Below are positions 8,880 through 17,963 of a stretch of 37,882 nucleotides of DNA, piece after piece. Within the stretch, counting starts at the first letter, position 1, and every line of letters starts with the position of its first letter. Position numbers and translations under genes: made by a program. The DNA comes from Fusobacterium sp. (GTDB lineage: Bacteria > Fusobacteriota > Fusobacteriia > Fusobacteriales > Fusobacteriaceae). The stretch covers positions 1-37,882 of the forward strand of contig NZ_JAGIRL010000023.1 in assembly GCF_019012925.1 (NCBI RefSeq), written 5' to 3'. Below the pieces are notes generated by a model. The model did no database searches. It had not been told where the DNA came from and worked only from the letters and a program-made list of their open reading frames with translations.

Positions 8880-9664
8880 TGTCTGGAGGATTATATTCAA
8901 CTGATAAAAAAGATTATGATAAAACATTGGATTTAACTCAATTAAAACCTTATGGGGATACAATGAATGATGGAAAGGTACAATTAAGTTTTACTCTTCC
9001 AGTTCCAAATAATGAAAAAGGAGTAGAAGCTGCTATACAACTTGCTAAGAAAATGGGATTCGTAGATCCAGCAGTAGCTTTCTCAGAAGCACTAGATAAA
9101 GAGTTTTCTTACTATGTAGTATATGGATCAACTTCTCATACAGTTAACTATGAAGATATTCATGTACAAGCATTAGAAATAGATACTATGGATATGCATG
9201 AGTGTGAAGATTATATAAAGGAAAATATCGGAAGAGATGTAGTAATGGTAGGGGCAAGTACAGGTACAGACGCACACACTGTTGGTATAGATGCTATCAT
9301 GAACATGAAAGGATATGCAGGACACTATGGTCTTGAGAGATATAAAGGGGTAAAAGCTTATAACTTAGGAAGCCAAGTTCCAAATGAAGAGTTTATTCAA
9401 AAAGCTATTGAGTTAAAAGCTGATGCTCTAATAGTTTCACAAACTGTAACTCAAAAAGATGTACATATTAAGAACTTAACTAACTTAGTAGAACTTTTAG
9501 AGGCAGAAGGGCTAAGAGATAAAGTCATTTTAATAGCTGGTGGAGCTAGAATCACTAATGAACTTGCTAAAGAGTTAGGATATGATGCAGGATTTGGACC
9601 TGGAAAATATGCTGATGACGTGGCTACATTCATAGTAAAAGAAATGGTAAACAGAAAAAAATAA
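8879..9664 (+). CDS. kamE: Lysine 5,6-aminomutase beta subunit
   Basis: This 261-aa B12-binding subunit of lysine 5,6-aminomutase carries the D-x-H-x-x-G motif as D-A-H-T-V-G, with the cobalt-ligating histidine at His133. Lys144 falls exactly where the PLP-binding lysine of the clostridial enzyme lies. The rest is the Rossmann-like cobalamin domain, with a G-G-A-R stretch near the end. It is the last gene of the operon and is followed by a strong terminator. It is translationally coupled to kamD by a one-base overlap. Confidence 0.96.
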   Translation: MSGGLYSTDKKDYDKTLDLTQLKPYGDTMNDGKVQLSFTLPVPNNEKGVEAAIQLAKKMGFVDPAVAFSEALDKEFSYYVVYGSTSHTVNYEDIHVQALEIDTMDMHECEDYIKENIGRDVVMVGASTGTDAHTVGIDAIMNMKGYAGHYGLERYKGVKAYNLGSQVPNEEFIQKAIELKADALIVSQTVTQKDVHIKNLTNLVELLEAEGLRDKVILIAGGARITNELAKELGYDAGFGPGKYADDVATFIVKEMVNRKK

Positions 9665-9699
9665 TTGTGTATAACCATAACCTATAATTCTTAATAGAG

Positions 9700-9740
9700 G
9701 GAGTGAGTTTTTAGAAATTAAAAACTTGCTCCTTTTTCTT
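9700..9740 (+). terminator. Intrinsic terminator of the lysine fermentation operon
   Basis: A 13-bp stem (9700-9712 with 9720-9732, two G-U pairs) has a 7-base loop and is followed by TTTTTC. It ends the operon 35 bases after the kamE stop. Confidence 0.9.
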
Positions 9741-9761
9741 TGGTATAACAAATTTTTTTGT

Positions 9762-9790
9762 TTGAAAAAAACATAAAAAACTGATAAAAT
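9762..9790 (+). promoter_or_regulatory. Promoter of miaB
   Basis: TTGAAA (9762-9767) is followed after 17 bp by an extended -10, TGA-TAAAAT (-10 at 9785-9790). It lies just after the upstream terminator and about 65 bases before the miaB start. Confidence 0.6.
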
Positions 9791-9856
9791 TATAAGATAG
9801 ACTCTTTTGCTTTACAAAAAAAAGAAAATATATTTAGAATTTAGGAGGATTAAGTA

Positions 9857-11164
9857 GTGAAAAAAGCATCAATCATAACATATGGTTGTCAAATGAATGT
9901 AAATGAAAGTGCAAAAATAAAGAAAATGTTCCAAAATATGGGATATGAAATGACTGAAAATATAGAGGAATCAGATATAACATTTTTAAATACTTGTACA
10001 GTTAGAGAAGGAGCAGCAACTCAAATATATGGAAAACTTGGAGAGTTGAAGCATATAAAAGAGAACAAAGGTATGATAATAGGGGTAACAGGTTGCTTTG
10101 CTCAAGAGCAGGGGGAGGAACTTATTAAAAAATTTCCTCAAATTGATATAGTTATGGGAAACCAAAATATAGGAAAAATACCACAAGCTATTGATGATAT
10201 TGAGCATAAAGTGGATAAACATCTAGTTTATACAGATTATGAAGATGAATTACCACCTAGATTAGATGCAGATTTTGATTCTAAGAAAACAGCATCAATC
10301 TCAATAACATACGGATGTAATAACTTCTGTGCATATTGTATAGTACCATATGTAAGAGGAAGAGAGAGATCTGTTCCTATGGAAGAGATTTTACATGATG
10401 TAAAACAATATGTAGAAAAAGGTTATAAAGAGATAATATTATTAGGACAGAATGTAAACTCATATGGAAAAGAATTTACAAATGGAGATAATTTTGCAAG
10501 ATTATTAGAGGAGATCTGTAAGGTGAAGGGAGATTTTATAGTTAGATTTGTATCTCCACATCCAAGAGATTTTACAGATGAGGTAATTCAAGTTATAGCT
10601 AAAAATGATAAGATAGCAAGATCTTTACACCTACCATTACAAGCAGGATCATCAAGAATATTAAAAGCTATGAATAGAGGGTATACTAAGGAGCAGTATA
10701 TAGCATTAGCTAATAAAATAAAAGAGCAGATACCTAATGTAGCTTTAACAGCTGATATAATTGTGGGATTCCCTGGAGAGACTGAAGAAGATTTTTTAGA
10801 TACATTAGATGTAGTTAGACAGATACAATTTGAAAATAGTTTTATGTTTATGTACTCAATTAGAAAAGGGACAAGAGCAGCAACTATGGAGAATCAAATA
10901 GATGATAAGGTAAAAAAAGAGAGATTACAGAGACTTATCGAAGTACAAAATGCTTGTTCATTAGCTGAAAGTAAAACTTATTTAGGAAAGATAGAGAGAG
11001 TTTTAGTTGAGGGAGAGAGCAAGAAAAATAAAGAGGTTTTAAGTGGAAGAACTTCTAGTAACAAAATAGTTCTATTTAAAGGGGATAAAGCTTTAGAGGG
11101 AACTTTTGTAAATGTAAAAATTAACGATTGTAAGACTTGGACATTGTATGGAGAGATAGTATAA
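9857..11164 (+). CDS. miaB: tRNA-2-methylthio-N6-dimethylallyladenosine synthase
   Basis: This 435-aa methylthiotransferase adds a methylthio group to modified A37 of tRNAs reading UNN codons. The order is classical: an N-terminal domain with the second cluster ligands Cys11, Cys47 and Cys80; the radical SAM cluster Cys154, Cys158 and Cys161 (C-N-N-F-C-A-Y-C); H-L-P-L-Q-A-G-S-S and N-R-G-Y-T motifs; and a C-terminal TRAM-like domain. The start is GTG, with TTAGGAGGA placed 8 bases upstream and no in-frame ATG nearby. It probably begins a run of genes that continues into rho. Confidence 0.95.
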   Translation: MKKASIITYGCQMNVNESAKIKKMFQNMGYEMTENIEESDITFLNTCTVREGAATQIYGKLGELKHIKENKGMIIGVTGCFAQEQGEELIKKFPQIDIVMGNQNIGKIPQAIDDIEHKVDKHLVYTDYEDELPPRLDADFDSKKTASISITYGCNNFCAYCIVPYVRGRERSVPMEEILHDVKQYVEKGYKEIILLGQNVNSYGKEFTNGDNFARLLEEICKVKGDFIVRFVSPHPRDFTDEVIQVIAKNDKIARSLHLPLQAGSSRILKAMNRGYTKEQYIALANKIKEQIPNVALTADIIVGFPGETEEDFLDTLDVVRQIQFENSFMFMYSIRKGTRAATMENQIDDKVKKERLQRLIEVQNACSLAESKTYLGKIERVLVEGESKKNKEVLSGRTSSNKIVLFKGDKALEGTFVNVKINDCKTWTLYGEIV

Positions 11165-11189
11165 GTTTATTATAAGTATTGAGGTGGAT

Positions 11190-12437
11190 ATGGATAGATT
11201 GGATAAGTTTCTATTAAAGGAACTATTAGAGATAGCAAAACAGCTTGGGTTAAAAATAAAAGCTGGAATAAAGAAAAATGAGATAAAAGAGTTAATAGAA
11301 GTAGATATTGCAAACAAAGACAATACAGATATAGCTTGGGGAACTTTAGAAGTATTAGCAGATGGTTATGGATTTTTAAGAGGAACGAGTGTAGAAAAAG
11401 ATATATATGTATCAGCTTCTCAAGTTAGAAAATTTAAATTAAGAACTGAAGATATAGTAGTAGGAGAAGTTAGAGAACCCTCTGCTGATGAAAAAAACTA
11501 TGCCTTAAAGAAAGTTCTTTTAGTTAATAACGAAACATTGGAAGTAGCAGAATCTAGATTACCTTTTGAAGAGCTTATACCAGCATATCCTACAGAAAAA
11601 TTTACTTTGGAAACAGATAGTAAAAATATCTCTGGCAGAATAATAGATTTGATAGCTCCTATTGGAAGAGGGCAGAGAGCTCTTATAATAGCTCCACCAA
11701 AGGCTGGAAAGACAATACTTATAAGCAATATAGCCAACTCTATTATGAAGAATAATAAGGATGTAGAGGTTTGGATATTACTTATTGATGAGAGACCAGA
11801 AGAGGTAACAGATATAAAAGAGACTGTAATAGGAGCACAGGTTTTTGCATCAACATTTGATGAAGATCCTAAAAACCATATTAAGGTCACAGAGAGTATA
11901 CTGGAGAGAGCGAAGAGAAGAGTTGAAAACGGAGAGAATATAGTTATATTGATGGATTCGTTAACAAGACTTGCAAGAGCTTACAATATAGTAATTCCGT
12001 CAAGTGGAAAGTTAATATCAGGTGGAATAGACCCAACAGCCCTATACTATCCAAAAAACTTTTTTGGAACTGCTAGAAATATAAGAGGTGGAGGAAGTTT
12101 AACAATAGTTGCCACTGTACTAGTTGATACTGGAAGTAAGATGGATGATATAATTTATGAAGAGTTTAAATCTACAGGAAATTGTGACATACATTTGGAT
12201 AGAAATTTGGCAGAGTTGAGATTATTCCCTGCAATAGATATTCAACGTTCTGGAACAAGAAAAGAGGAGTTGCTAATTCCTAAAAAGGAGCTAGAATCTA
12301 TCTGGAGAATTAGAAGACACCTTGCTAAATATGATAAAGCTGAAAGTTTGAAAAGATTGGTAGATACTTTAAAAAGTACAAATAGTAATAAAAGTATGTT
12401 AGAACAGTTTGAAAGAGGAGTAAAAGATGAAAAATAA
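11190..12437 (+). CDS. rho: Transcription termination factor Rho
   Basis: Rho is the hexameric RNA-dependent ATPase that terminates transcription. Visible are the N-terminal Rho domain, the RNA-binding cold-shock-like region (G-Y-G-F-L-R near residue 60), Walker A P-K-A-G-K-T (Pro170-Thr175) and the conserved [15 protein letters not shown] segment. A GTG at 11184 is in frame, but I prefer the ATG at 11190 because GAGG at 11181-11184 is correctly spaced only for the latter. That gives 415 aa. Its 3' end overlaps the next gene by 11 bases. Confidence 0.95.
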   Translation: MDRLDKFLLKELLEIAKQLGLKIKAGIKKNEIKELIEVDIANKDNTDIAWGTLEVLADGYGFLRGTSVEKDIYVSASQVRKFKLRTEDIVVGEVREPSADEKNYALKKVLLVNNETLEVAESRLPFEELIPAYPTEKFTLETDSKNISGRIIDLIAPIGRGQRALIIAPPKAGKTILISNIANSIMKNNKDVEVWILLIDERPEEVTDIKETVIGAQVFASTFDEDPKNHIKVTESILERAKRRVENGENIVILMDSLTRLARAYNIVIPSSGKLISGGIDPTALYYPKNFFGTARNIRGGGSLTIVATVLVDTGSKMDDIIYEEFKSTGNCDIHLDRNLAELRLFPAIDIQRSGTRKEELLIPKKELESIWRIRRHLAKYDKAESLKRLVDTLKSTNSNKSMLEQFERGVKDEK

Positions 12438-13425
12438 ATTGGGTTTTTTCTTAGTATTACTTACAGCTTTCTATGTGGGAATAATATTAGGAAATCCTTT
12501 TAAAACTGAAGTAGTTGATCTTAGACCGTTCACTGATTACTATGAAGCTGGAGCAGCTGATAGTGGTGGTTGGGAAGTTCAAGATGATAGCTTTTATACA
12601 TTTACTAAGGAGTATATTTTAGTAGAAGAGGGAAGCGAAGAGATCACTCCAGAAATAGGAAAAGATGAAAATATTATACCGGAAAAAGAGATCTATGAGG
12701 TACAACAAGGAGATACATTATCAGAGATAGCAGAACAATATGGAATGGGTTTAACTATATTAAAGGCTAATAACCCAGGAGTAACAGCAAATAACTTAAA
12801 AGTAGGACAAAAAATAAAAGTCTTAAGAGGAAATGGTATTTTTTATAAGGTTGTAAAAGGTGACTCTTTGAATAAGATAGCAGAACTTTTTAAAGTTGAT
12901 ATGGAAGAGTTGAAAAAGATAAATAAATTGGAATCTAATACAGTTCAACTAGGAGATGAGCTATATATAAAAGATCCAAATGTCACTAAATACTTGGGAA
13001 CAACAAGCCCAAATGTGAGTAATAGAAGTGGTTTGGGATTTATTATGCCAATTAAATATACAGGAATTACAAGTCCACAAGGAAATAGATTTCATCCAGT
13101 TTTAAAAAGATATATCTACCATGCTGGAGTCGATTTGAAGGCTCATTTTATACCATTATATGCATCAAAAGAGGGAAAGGTAACTTTTGCTGGTGTTATG
13201 AACGGGTATGGAAAGATCATCATAATTCAACATTCAAATGGTTATGAAACTAGATATGCTCATTTGGATAAGATTGGTGTAAGAAATGGACAGTATGTAA
13301 AAACTGGTGAGTTAATAGGAAAAACAGGTCAGAGTGGAAGGGTTACAGGCCCACATCTTCACTTTGAAATAAGAAAAGGTAAAACAATTTTAAATCCAAT
13401 GAAATATGTGCCTAAGTCAAAATAA
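12427..13425 (+). CDS. Cell-wall peptidase with two LysM domains and an M23 domain
   Basis: This 332-aa envelope protein has an N-terminal hydrophobic signal or anchor (residues 5-22). Two LysM peptidoglycan-binding repeats follow at about 90-137 (Y-E-V-Q-Q-G-D-T-L) and 141-187 (Y-K-V-V-K-G-D-S-L). The C-terminal M23/LytM domain has H-A-G-V-D-L and G-P-H-L-H-F-E-I, which carry the zinc-binding residues H-x3-D and H-x-H. It should cleave peptidoglycan cross-links or, as in NlpD/EnvC proteins, regulate amidases. The intact histidines favour activity. It starts inside the end of rho with a GAGGAG site and is followed 11 bases later by ispG. Confidence 0.88.
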   Translation: MKNKLGFFLVLLTAFYVGIILGNPFKTEVVDLRPFTDYYEAGAADSGGWEVQDDSFYTFTKEYILVEEGSEEITPEIGKDENIIPEKEIYEVQQGDTLSEIAEQYGMGLTILKANNPGVTANNLKVGQKIKVLRGNGIFYKVVKGDSLNKIAELFKVDMEELKKINKLESNTVQLGDELYIKDPNVTKYLGTTSPNVSNRSGLGFIMPIKYTGITSPQGNRFHPVLKRYIYHAGVDLKAHFIPLYASKEGKVTFAGVMNGYGKIIIIQHSNGYETRYAHLDKIGVRNGQYVKTGELIGKTGQSGRVTGPHLHFEIRKGKTILNPMKYVPKSK

Positions 13426-13436
13426 AGAGGGATAAT

Positions 13437-14504
13437 ATGAGTAGAGTAGTTAAAGTAGGAGATATTTTAATAGGTGGAGGAAATCCAATAATAATTCAAT
13501 CTATGACAAATACAGTAACAAGCAATGTAGAGGCCACTGTAGAACAGATAAATAAATTGGAAAAAGCTGGTTGTCAAATGGTGAGAATGACTATCAATAA
13601 TGAAGAGGCAGCAAAAGCTATAACAGAGATAAAGAAGAGAGTAAATTTACCTCTGTGTGCAGATATTCATTTTGACTATAAATTGGCCTTGTTAGCTATG
13701 GAGAATGGAATAGATAAATTGAGAATAAACCCTGGAAATATCGGGTCAGATGATAAGATTAAAATAGTTGTTCAGATGGCAAAAGAAAAGGGTATACCAA
13801 TAAGAATAGGTGTAAACTCAGGATCTATAGAAAAACATATACTTGAAAAATATGGAAAACCAACAGCTGATGGAATGGTTGAAAGTGCTATGTATCATAT
13901 AAATCTTTTAGAGAAGAATGGTTTTAATGATATAGTAGTTTCACTGAAGGCTAGTAATGTTAAGATGATGGTTGAAGCTTATAGAAAAATAAGTAAATTG
14001 GTAGATTATCCACTACACCTTGGAGTAACAGAGGCTGGAACAGCTTTTCAAGGTACTGTGAAGTCGGCAATAGGTATAGGAAGTCTATTGGTAGATGGAA
14101 TAGGAGATACTATTAGAGTCTCATTAACGGAAGATCCTGTAGAGGAGATAAAAGTTGCTAAAGAGATTTTGAAAGTATTGGGACTTATAGAAGCTGGAGT
14201 GGAAATAGTTTCTTGCCCTACTTGTGGAAGAACAGAGATAGACCTAATAGGACTTGCTAAGAGGGTAGAGAAAGAGTTTGAAAATGAGAAAAGAAAATTG
14301 AAAATAGCAGTTATGGGTTGTGTTGTCAATGGACCAGGAGAGGCAAAGGAAGCTGATTATGGTGTAGCTGGTGGAAAAGGTGTTGGAGTAATCTTTAAAA
14401 AAGGAAAGATAGTAAAAAAAGTTGAAGAATCTGAAATATTAATTGAGCTTAAAAAATTAATTATGGAGGAGGAAAATAATGATAAAGAGGAAACTTTTAT
14501 TTAG
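13437..14504 (+). CDS. ispG: 4-hydroxy-3-methylbut-2-enyl diphosphate synthase
   Basis: IspG (GcpE) makes HMBPP from methylerythritol cyclodiphosphate in the non-mevalonate isoprenoid pathway. This 355-aa protein has the N-terminal barrel (I-Q-S-M-T-N-T near residue 20) and a C-terminal 4Fe-4S domain with Cys260, Cys263 (C-P-T-C-G-R) and Cys295 in [11 protein letters not shown]. The last of these motifs also supplies the glutamate ligand. A GAGGG ribosome binding site precedes the ATG. Its 3' end overlaps the lipoprotein gene by 26 bases. Confidence 0.95.
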   Translation: MSRVVKVGDILIGGGNPIIIQSMTNTVTSNVEATVEQINKLEKAGCQMVRMTINNEEAAKAITEIKKRVNLPLCADIHFDYKLALLAMENGIDKLRINPGNIGSDDKIKIVVQMAKEKGIPIRIGVNSGSIEKHILEKYGKPTADGMVESAMYHINLLEKNGFNDIVVSLKASNVKMMVEAYRKISKLVDYPLHLGVTEAGTAFQGTVKSAIGIGSLLVDGIGDTIRVSLTEDPVEEIKVAKEILKVLGLIEAGVEIVSCPTCGRTEIDLIGLAKRVEKEFENEKRKLKIAVMGCVVNGPGEAKEADYGVAGGKGVGVIFKKGKIVKKVEESEILIELKKLIMEEENNDKEETFI

Positions 14505-14889
14505 TATATTTTTATTGATGATACTAGTTGCTTGTAAATCTATTAAGAGTAATGAAGATATTTCATTGACTAGAATAGAGGGAAGAAATAGATTGGTTGT
14601 AAATTATGATAAAAATAGATACCAAGTTGTAAAATTAGATGATATAGTTATAGATTCTGGAAGAGAGTATTATGTAAAAAGCAAAAAATATCTACTTTCA
14701 TATAAGGAGACATCTTTTATAACTGGTTATTTAGGAGTTTCAGAGAAAGAGGATAGAAGAGGATCAAGAGACATAGTGATGCCTACTAGAAAAATTGTTG
14801 AAATAACTGAGGATATGGAGATAAACTTAAAAAACCACAATGTTCAACTTAATTTTTCAGGAAAGATAAACTCTGGTGAGAAATTTTAA
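14479..14889 (+). CDS. Small lipoprotein of unknown function
   Basis: This 136-aa protein has a clear lipoprotein signal: Lys/Arg-rich start, hydrophobic core and lipobox L-V-A-C, with the lipidated cysteine at residue 19. The mature part is small, charged and beta-rich by eye; I recognise no domain. The ATG lies inside the end of ispG behind GGAGGAGGAAA, so it is translationally linked to ispG. A candidate ECF-type promoter for the following sigma gene overlaps its last codons. It might belong to the envelope-stress module that follows, but that is inference from position. Confidence 0.75.
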   Translation: MIKRKLLFSIFLLMILVACKSIKSNEDISLTRIEGRNRLVVNYDKNRYQVVKLDDIVIDSGREYYVKSKKYLLSYKETSFITGYLGVSEKEDRRGSRDIVMPTRKIVEITEDMEINLKNHNVQLNFSGKINSGEKF

Positions 14890-14915
14890 ACTTTTTTCCA
14901 ATAATTATCGTCTAA
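14888..14915 (+). promoter_or_regulatory. Candidate ECF-type promoter
   Basis: An AAAC -35 core (14888-14891) and a CGTCTAA -10 (14909-14915) are separated by 17 bases. This pattern resembles AAC/CGTC promoters used by ECF sigma factors such as Bacillus SigW/SigV. It lies directly upstream of the ECF sigma gene, suggesting autoregulation. The match was judged by eye, and the usual spacing is nearer 16. Confidence 0.4.
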
Positions 14916-14943
14916 ATACTATAAAAATTGTGAGGGTAAATGA

Positions 14944-15393
14944 ATGGACTTTGATGAGGTTTTTGAAGAGTATTTTGATAGGATATATTACAAAATTTTA
15001 GGAGCAGTAAAAAATCCTGAAGATGCTGAAGACATATCTCAGGAAGTTTTTATGAGTGTCTATAAAAATCTGAAAAATTTTCGTTCAGAGAGTAATATAT
15101 ATACCTGGATATACAAGATTGCAATAAATAAAATTTATGATTTTTTTAGAAAGAGAAAGATAGAATTAGATATAAACGAAGAGATATTAATGTTAGAGGA
15201 TAGTACTAATATTGATACACCTATTCTTTTAGAAGAGAAGTTAAAATTACTGTCTTTGAAAGAGAGAGAAATTGTTATTTTAAAAGATATATATGGATAT
15301 AAATTGAAAGAGATAGCAGAGATGAAGGATATAAACTTATCCACAATAAAATCTATATACTATAAAGCAATCAAGGATATGGGAGGAAATTAA
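14944..15393 (+). CDS. ECF-type RNA polymerase sigma factor
   Basis: This 149-aa protein is a minimal sigma-70 family factor. Region 2 spans about residues 1-65 (D-A-E-D-I-S-Q-E-V-F, then Y-T-W-I-Y-K-I-A-I-N-K). Region 4 lies at about 98-147 (L-S-L-K-E-R-E-I-V-I-L-K, then an L-K-E-I-A-E helix-turn-helix). It lacks regions 1 and 3, as ECF factors do. It is followed one base later by a membrane protein in the anti-sigma position and then by an exported CpxP-like protein. This arrangement suggests envelope-stress control; the signal is unknown. Confidence 0.88.
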   Translation: MDFDEVFEEYFDRIYYKILGAVKNPEDAEDISQEVFMSVYKNLKNFRSESNIYTWIYKIAINKIYDFFRKRKIELDINEEILMLEDSTNIDTPILLEEKLKLLSLKEREIVILKDIYGYKLKEIAEMKDINLSTIKSIYYKAIKDMGGN

Positions 15394-15394
15394 A

Positions 15395-15715
15395 ATGGTA
15401 TCGCCAAAGGATAGAGTAAAGGCTAATATTTATAAAGAGTTGTTTGAACAGGAGAAGAGAAAAAATAGAAAAAAATCTCTATTTTCATTGTCATTGTTTT
15501 TCTTAGGAATATTTACAAGTTCTACATATCAAATAATTACAGAGAGATCACCTATAAAGTCTACAATAAACTATGCCTTTAATAAGAGCTCGATAGGTAG
15601 TGAGAAGAGAAAATCAGACATAACAATGGAGCATTTTTTCAATAATGATCTATTTGATGATAAAAAAATAGAGATAAATACTGATGAATTATTTGGATTG
15701 GATACACAAATTTAA
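15395..15715 (+). CDS. Single-pass membrane protein, possible anti-sigma factor
   Basis: This 106-aa protein has a basic cytoplasmic N-terminus (residues 1-26), one membrane segment (about 28-46) and an outer C-terminal tail of about 60 residues rich in charged residues. It starts one base after the ECF sigma stop with GGGAGGA just upstream, so the two are co-translated. Size, topology and position are those of an anti-sigma factor. I recognise no zinc-binding anti-sigma motif (no H-x3-C-x2-C), so this is inference from context. Confidence 0.6.
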   Translation: MVSPKDRVKANIYKELFEQEKRKNRKKSLFSLSLFFLGIFTSSTYQIITERSPIKSTINYAFNKSSIGSEKRKSDITMEHFFNNDLFDDKKIEINTDELFGLDTQI

Positions 15716-15728
15716 TGGGGGAAAACTG

Positions 15729-16142
15729 ATGAGGAAGATACTTAGTTTTTTTACAATGTTAATCTGTTCATCTTTGCTTCTAGCTTCAGAAGGACTTGGA
15801 ATAGTGACAGATGATGATTTTTTAAAGGTGGGTGTAGCTCCCGAAAATATAAAACAAGCTAAGGCTATGGTAAATAAAGTTAGTATAAACTATAAGATGC
15901 TTATATTGGAAAAGAAGCAATTAGAATTAGAGGTCAATAAGTTTGTACTTGAAGGATCAGAAGCAAATCTAGAAAAAATAGATGAGCTATTTGATAGAAT
16001 AGGAGCTATTGAAGCAAGTATATTAAAAGATCGTATAAGAAGTCAGATTGAGATGCAAAAATATATAACTCAAGAGCAGTATATAAAGGCTAGAGATATA
16101 GCTATAAAAAGATTAAATGCAAATGCAGCACAAAACAGATAG
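15729..16142 (+). CDS. Exported Spy/CpxP-like protein
   Basis: This 137-aa protein has a signal peptide (residues 1-20, cleavage probably after L-L-L-A-S). The mature part is helical: two long charged helices and an I-T-x-E-Q-Y-x-K-A-R-like segment that recalls the LTxxQ motif of the Spy/CpxP/ZraP family of periplasmic chaperones and metal sensors. The frame is open back to an ATG at 15684, but I chose 15729 because it has a GGGGG site and yields a proper signal peptide. It follows the ECF sigma and the membrane protein and is probably co-regulated with them. Family assignment is by eye. Confidence 0.65.
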   Translation: MRKILSFFTMLICSSLLLASEGLGIVTDDDFLKVGVAPENIKQAKAMVNKVSINYKMLILEKKQLELEVNKFVLEGSEANLEKIDELFDRIGAIEASILKDRIRSQIEMQKYITQEQYIKARDIAIKRLNANAAQNR

Positions 16143-16152
16143 TTTTAAAGAG

Positions 16153-16180
16153 AGGAGTCGATAAAAAGACTCCTATTTTT
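16153..16180 (+). terminator. Intrinsic terminator
   Basis: A GGAGTC/GACTCC stem (16154-16159 with 16168-16173, extended by an A-T pair) is followed by TATTTTT. It closes the sigma-factor module. Confidence 0.8.
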
Positions 16181-16206
16181 GAATATTTAATTAGGGGGAG
16201 ATAAAT

Positions 16207-17088
16207 ATGGAAAGAACTATTTTAGTGTATGATGCTTTTACTGATGAGATGTTTAAAGGAAATCCAGCAGGAGTTGTCTTGGGAATAGCGGACTTGAGTG
16301 TAGAAGAGATGCGGAAGATAGCAAGGGAGTTTAATTATCCTGAAACTGTATTTATTGATACAGATGCAGAAGTTTTAAAAGTTAGATTTTTTACTCCAAA
16401 AGAGGAGGTAGATCTATGTGGTCATGCCACAATAGCATATGTAACAGCCTTGATAGAGAGAGGAATTTTAAAACTTAAAGAGGGAAAAAATATCTTAAAG
16501 GTTCAGACTAATTTAGGACAACTTCCAATTGTTATTAATAGTATTGGAGATAATTTAGAAATAATGATGTATCAAGCCTCTCCAAAGATAGAATTTGTAG
16601 AGAACTTAGAGTATTGGAGAGGAAGAATTGCTAAAGCTTTGGGAATAACAGTTGGAGAGTTTGGAAAAGAATTAGAGATAGTAAAAGCATACACAGGAAT
16701 CTGGGATTTGATGATAGAGATAAGAGATAGAGAGATTTTAAATAGGATAAATCCCAATATGGAGATGATAAAGGAGATTAGTAAAGAGTTGGAGATAATC
16801 TCATTTCATCTGTTTGTATTGAAAGATAAAGAGGTCTATGCAAGAAATATGGCTCCTGTAGTTGATATTCCAGAAGAAGCTGCAACAGGTACTTCTAATG
16901 GAGCTTTGATCTACTATCTATATCTTAATAAAAAAATAGAGCTTGAGGAGAAGATAGAGATAGTACAAGGGGAGACTATGGGTAGAAAAAGTAAAATATT
17001 GGGACAATTGATATTGGAAAATGGAAGAGTAGAGGTTTTAATTGGTGGAAAGGCTGTTAAATTTATAGAAGGAAAGATAGATATTTAA
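16207..17088 (+). CDS. PhzF-family isomerase-like protein
   Basis: This 293-aa protein has the two-domain diaminopimelate epimerase-like fold of the PhzF family. Landmarks are F-K-G-N-P-A-G-V-V (residues 16-24), the conserved acid Glu46 in Y-P-E-T-V-F, the D-L-C-G-H-A-T stretch and E-A-A-T-G-T-S-N-G-A-L in the second half. PhzF itself isomerises a phenazine precursor, but most family members in non-producers have unknown substrates, and no phenazine genes are seen here. It stands alone between a terminator and the riboflavin leader, with a GGGGG ribosome binding site. Confidence 0.85.
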   Translation: MERTILVYDAFTDEMFKGNPAGVVLGIADLSVEEMRKIAREFNYPETVFIDTDAEVLKVRFFTPKEEVDLCGHATIAYVTALIERGILKLKEGKNILKVQTNLGQLPIVINSIGDNLEIMMYQASPKIEFVENLEYWRGRIAKALGITVGEFGKELEIVKAYTGIWDLMIEIRDREILNRINPNMEMIKEISKELEIISFHLFVLKDKEVYARNMAPVVDIPEEAATGTSNGALIYYLYLNKKIELEEKIEIVQGETMGRKSKILGQLILENGRVEVLIGGKAVKFIEGKIDI

Positions 17089-17231
17089 ATTTACTAAAAA
17101 ATTTGGGGATGTATTTAGTGAAGTTATCTACTATAATAGAAAATGTCGAGGATATAATAAGTGATTTAGAATACGGTTTAGATTAAATAAGATAATGGAA
17201 CACTTTAAAGTAAATTTATAGAAAATAACTA
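17089..17231 (+). other. Short spacer with a doubtful 22-codon ORF
   Basis: Between the phzF-like stop and the riboflavin promoter I see only a possible 22-codon frame (GTG at 17118 to TAA at 17184-17186) with GGGGA 8 bases upstream. It may be a gene remnant or chance. Nothing else is apparent. Confidence 0.2.
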
Positions 17232-17260
17232 TTGACAAAACTAAAGAATGAGTTTATACT
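17232..17260 (+). promoter_or_regulatory. Promoter of the riboflavin operon
   Basis: A consensus -35 TTGACA (17232-17237) is followed after 17 bp by TATACT (17255-17260). Transcription would start near 17267, shortly before the FMN riboswitch. Confidence 0.85.
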
Positions 17261-17289
17261 TGAGTTATAAAGATAAAAATAATATGTAT

Positions 17290-17410
17290 ATCTTCAGGGC
17301 AGGGTGAGTGTGAACAATTCCCGACCGGTGGTGATAGTCCACGAGAGTTTTTTACTCTGATTTGGTGAAATTCCAAAACCGACAGTACAGTCTGGATGGA
17401 AGAAGAAAAA
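17290..17410 (+). ncRNA. FMN riboswitch (RFN element)
   Basis: The RFN signature is complete: AGGGCAGGGTGA (17296-17307), CCGACCGG (17321-17328), the GTGATAGTCCACGAGAG region (about 17331-17347), a TTGGTGAAATTCCAA helix followed by ACCGACAGT, and AGTCTGGATGG (17389-17399). An intrinsic terminator follows at 17447-17473, so FMN binding should cause premature termination and shut off riboflavin synthesis. Confidence 0.97.
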
Positions 17411-17446
17411 GATAACTATGCAGGAATCTTATACTTTTTTTATATT

Positions 17447-17473
17447 GCCCAGAAAAAATCTGGGCTTTTTATT
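17447..17473 (+). terminator. Terminator of the FMN riboswitch expression platform
   Basis: GCCCAG (17447-17452) pairs with CTGGGC (17460-17465), followed by TTTTTATTT. It is the regulated terminator between the aptamer and ribH. Confidence 0.9.
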
Positions 17474-17499
17474 TGTCCTGAGAAATCAAGGAGGAAGAA

Positions 17500-17961
17500 A
17501 TGAAAGTATTACAAGGAAATTTTACAGGAAGAGGATTAAGAGTAGGAATAGTTGCAGCAAGATTTAATGAGTTTATAACTTCTAAACTTATTGGTGGAGC
17601 AGAGGATGCACTATTAAGACATGAGGTAGAGGCTGATAGTATTGAGTTAGCTTGGGTACCAGGAGCTTTTGAAATTCCACTTGTAGCAAAGAGAATGGCA
17701 GAATCAGGTAAATACGATGCTATTATAACACTAGGAGCTGTTATAAAAGGATCAACACCACATTTTGATTATGTATGTGCAGAAGTATCGAAGGGAGTAG
17801 CAACAGTAAGTTTAAATAGTAATATTCCAGTTATATTTGGTGTATTAACAACAAATAGTATAGAGGAAGCTATAGAGAGAGCTGGAACTAAGGCTGGAAA
17901 TAAAGGTTTTGATGCAGCAGTTACAGCTTTAGAAATGATAAACTTACTAAAGGGGATGTAA
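17500..17961 (+). CDS. ribH: 6,7-dimethyl-8-ribityllumazine synthase
   Basis: This 153-aa enzyme condenses the ribityl pyrimidine with dihydroxybutanone phosphate to form lumazine, the riboflavin synthase substrate. Family motifs are visible: [15 protein letters not shown], and [14 protein letters not shown] with the catalytic histidine. It is the first gene behind the FMN riboswitch, with an AAGGAGGAAG site. In many operons ribH comes last, so its first position is slightly unusual. ribD follows after 2 bases. Confidence 0.97.
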   Translation: MKVLQGNFTGRGLRVGIVAARFNEFITSKLIGGAEDALLRHEVEADSIELAWVPGAFEIPLVAKRMAESGKYDAIITLGAVIKGSTPHFDYVCAEVSKGVATVSLNSNIPVIFGVLTTNSIEEAIERAGTKAGNKGFDAAVTALEMINLLKGM

Positions 17962-17963
17962 TT

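Noticed and set aside
11498..11890. Long antisense frame opposite rho
   Set aside because: It is a shadow of the rho coding frame, with no ribosome binding site and low-complexity composition; the same holds for other antisense frames in the window.
15684..15728. Longer start for the CpxP-like protein
   Set aside because: It overlaps the preceding gene, lacks a ribosome binding site and would bury the signal peptide.
17118..17186. 22-codon ORF before the riboflavin promoter
   Set aside because: It is too short, has a GTG start and no recognisable product. It is noted only as part of the spacer.
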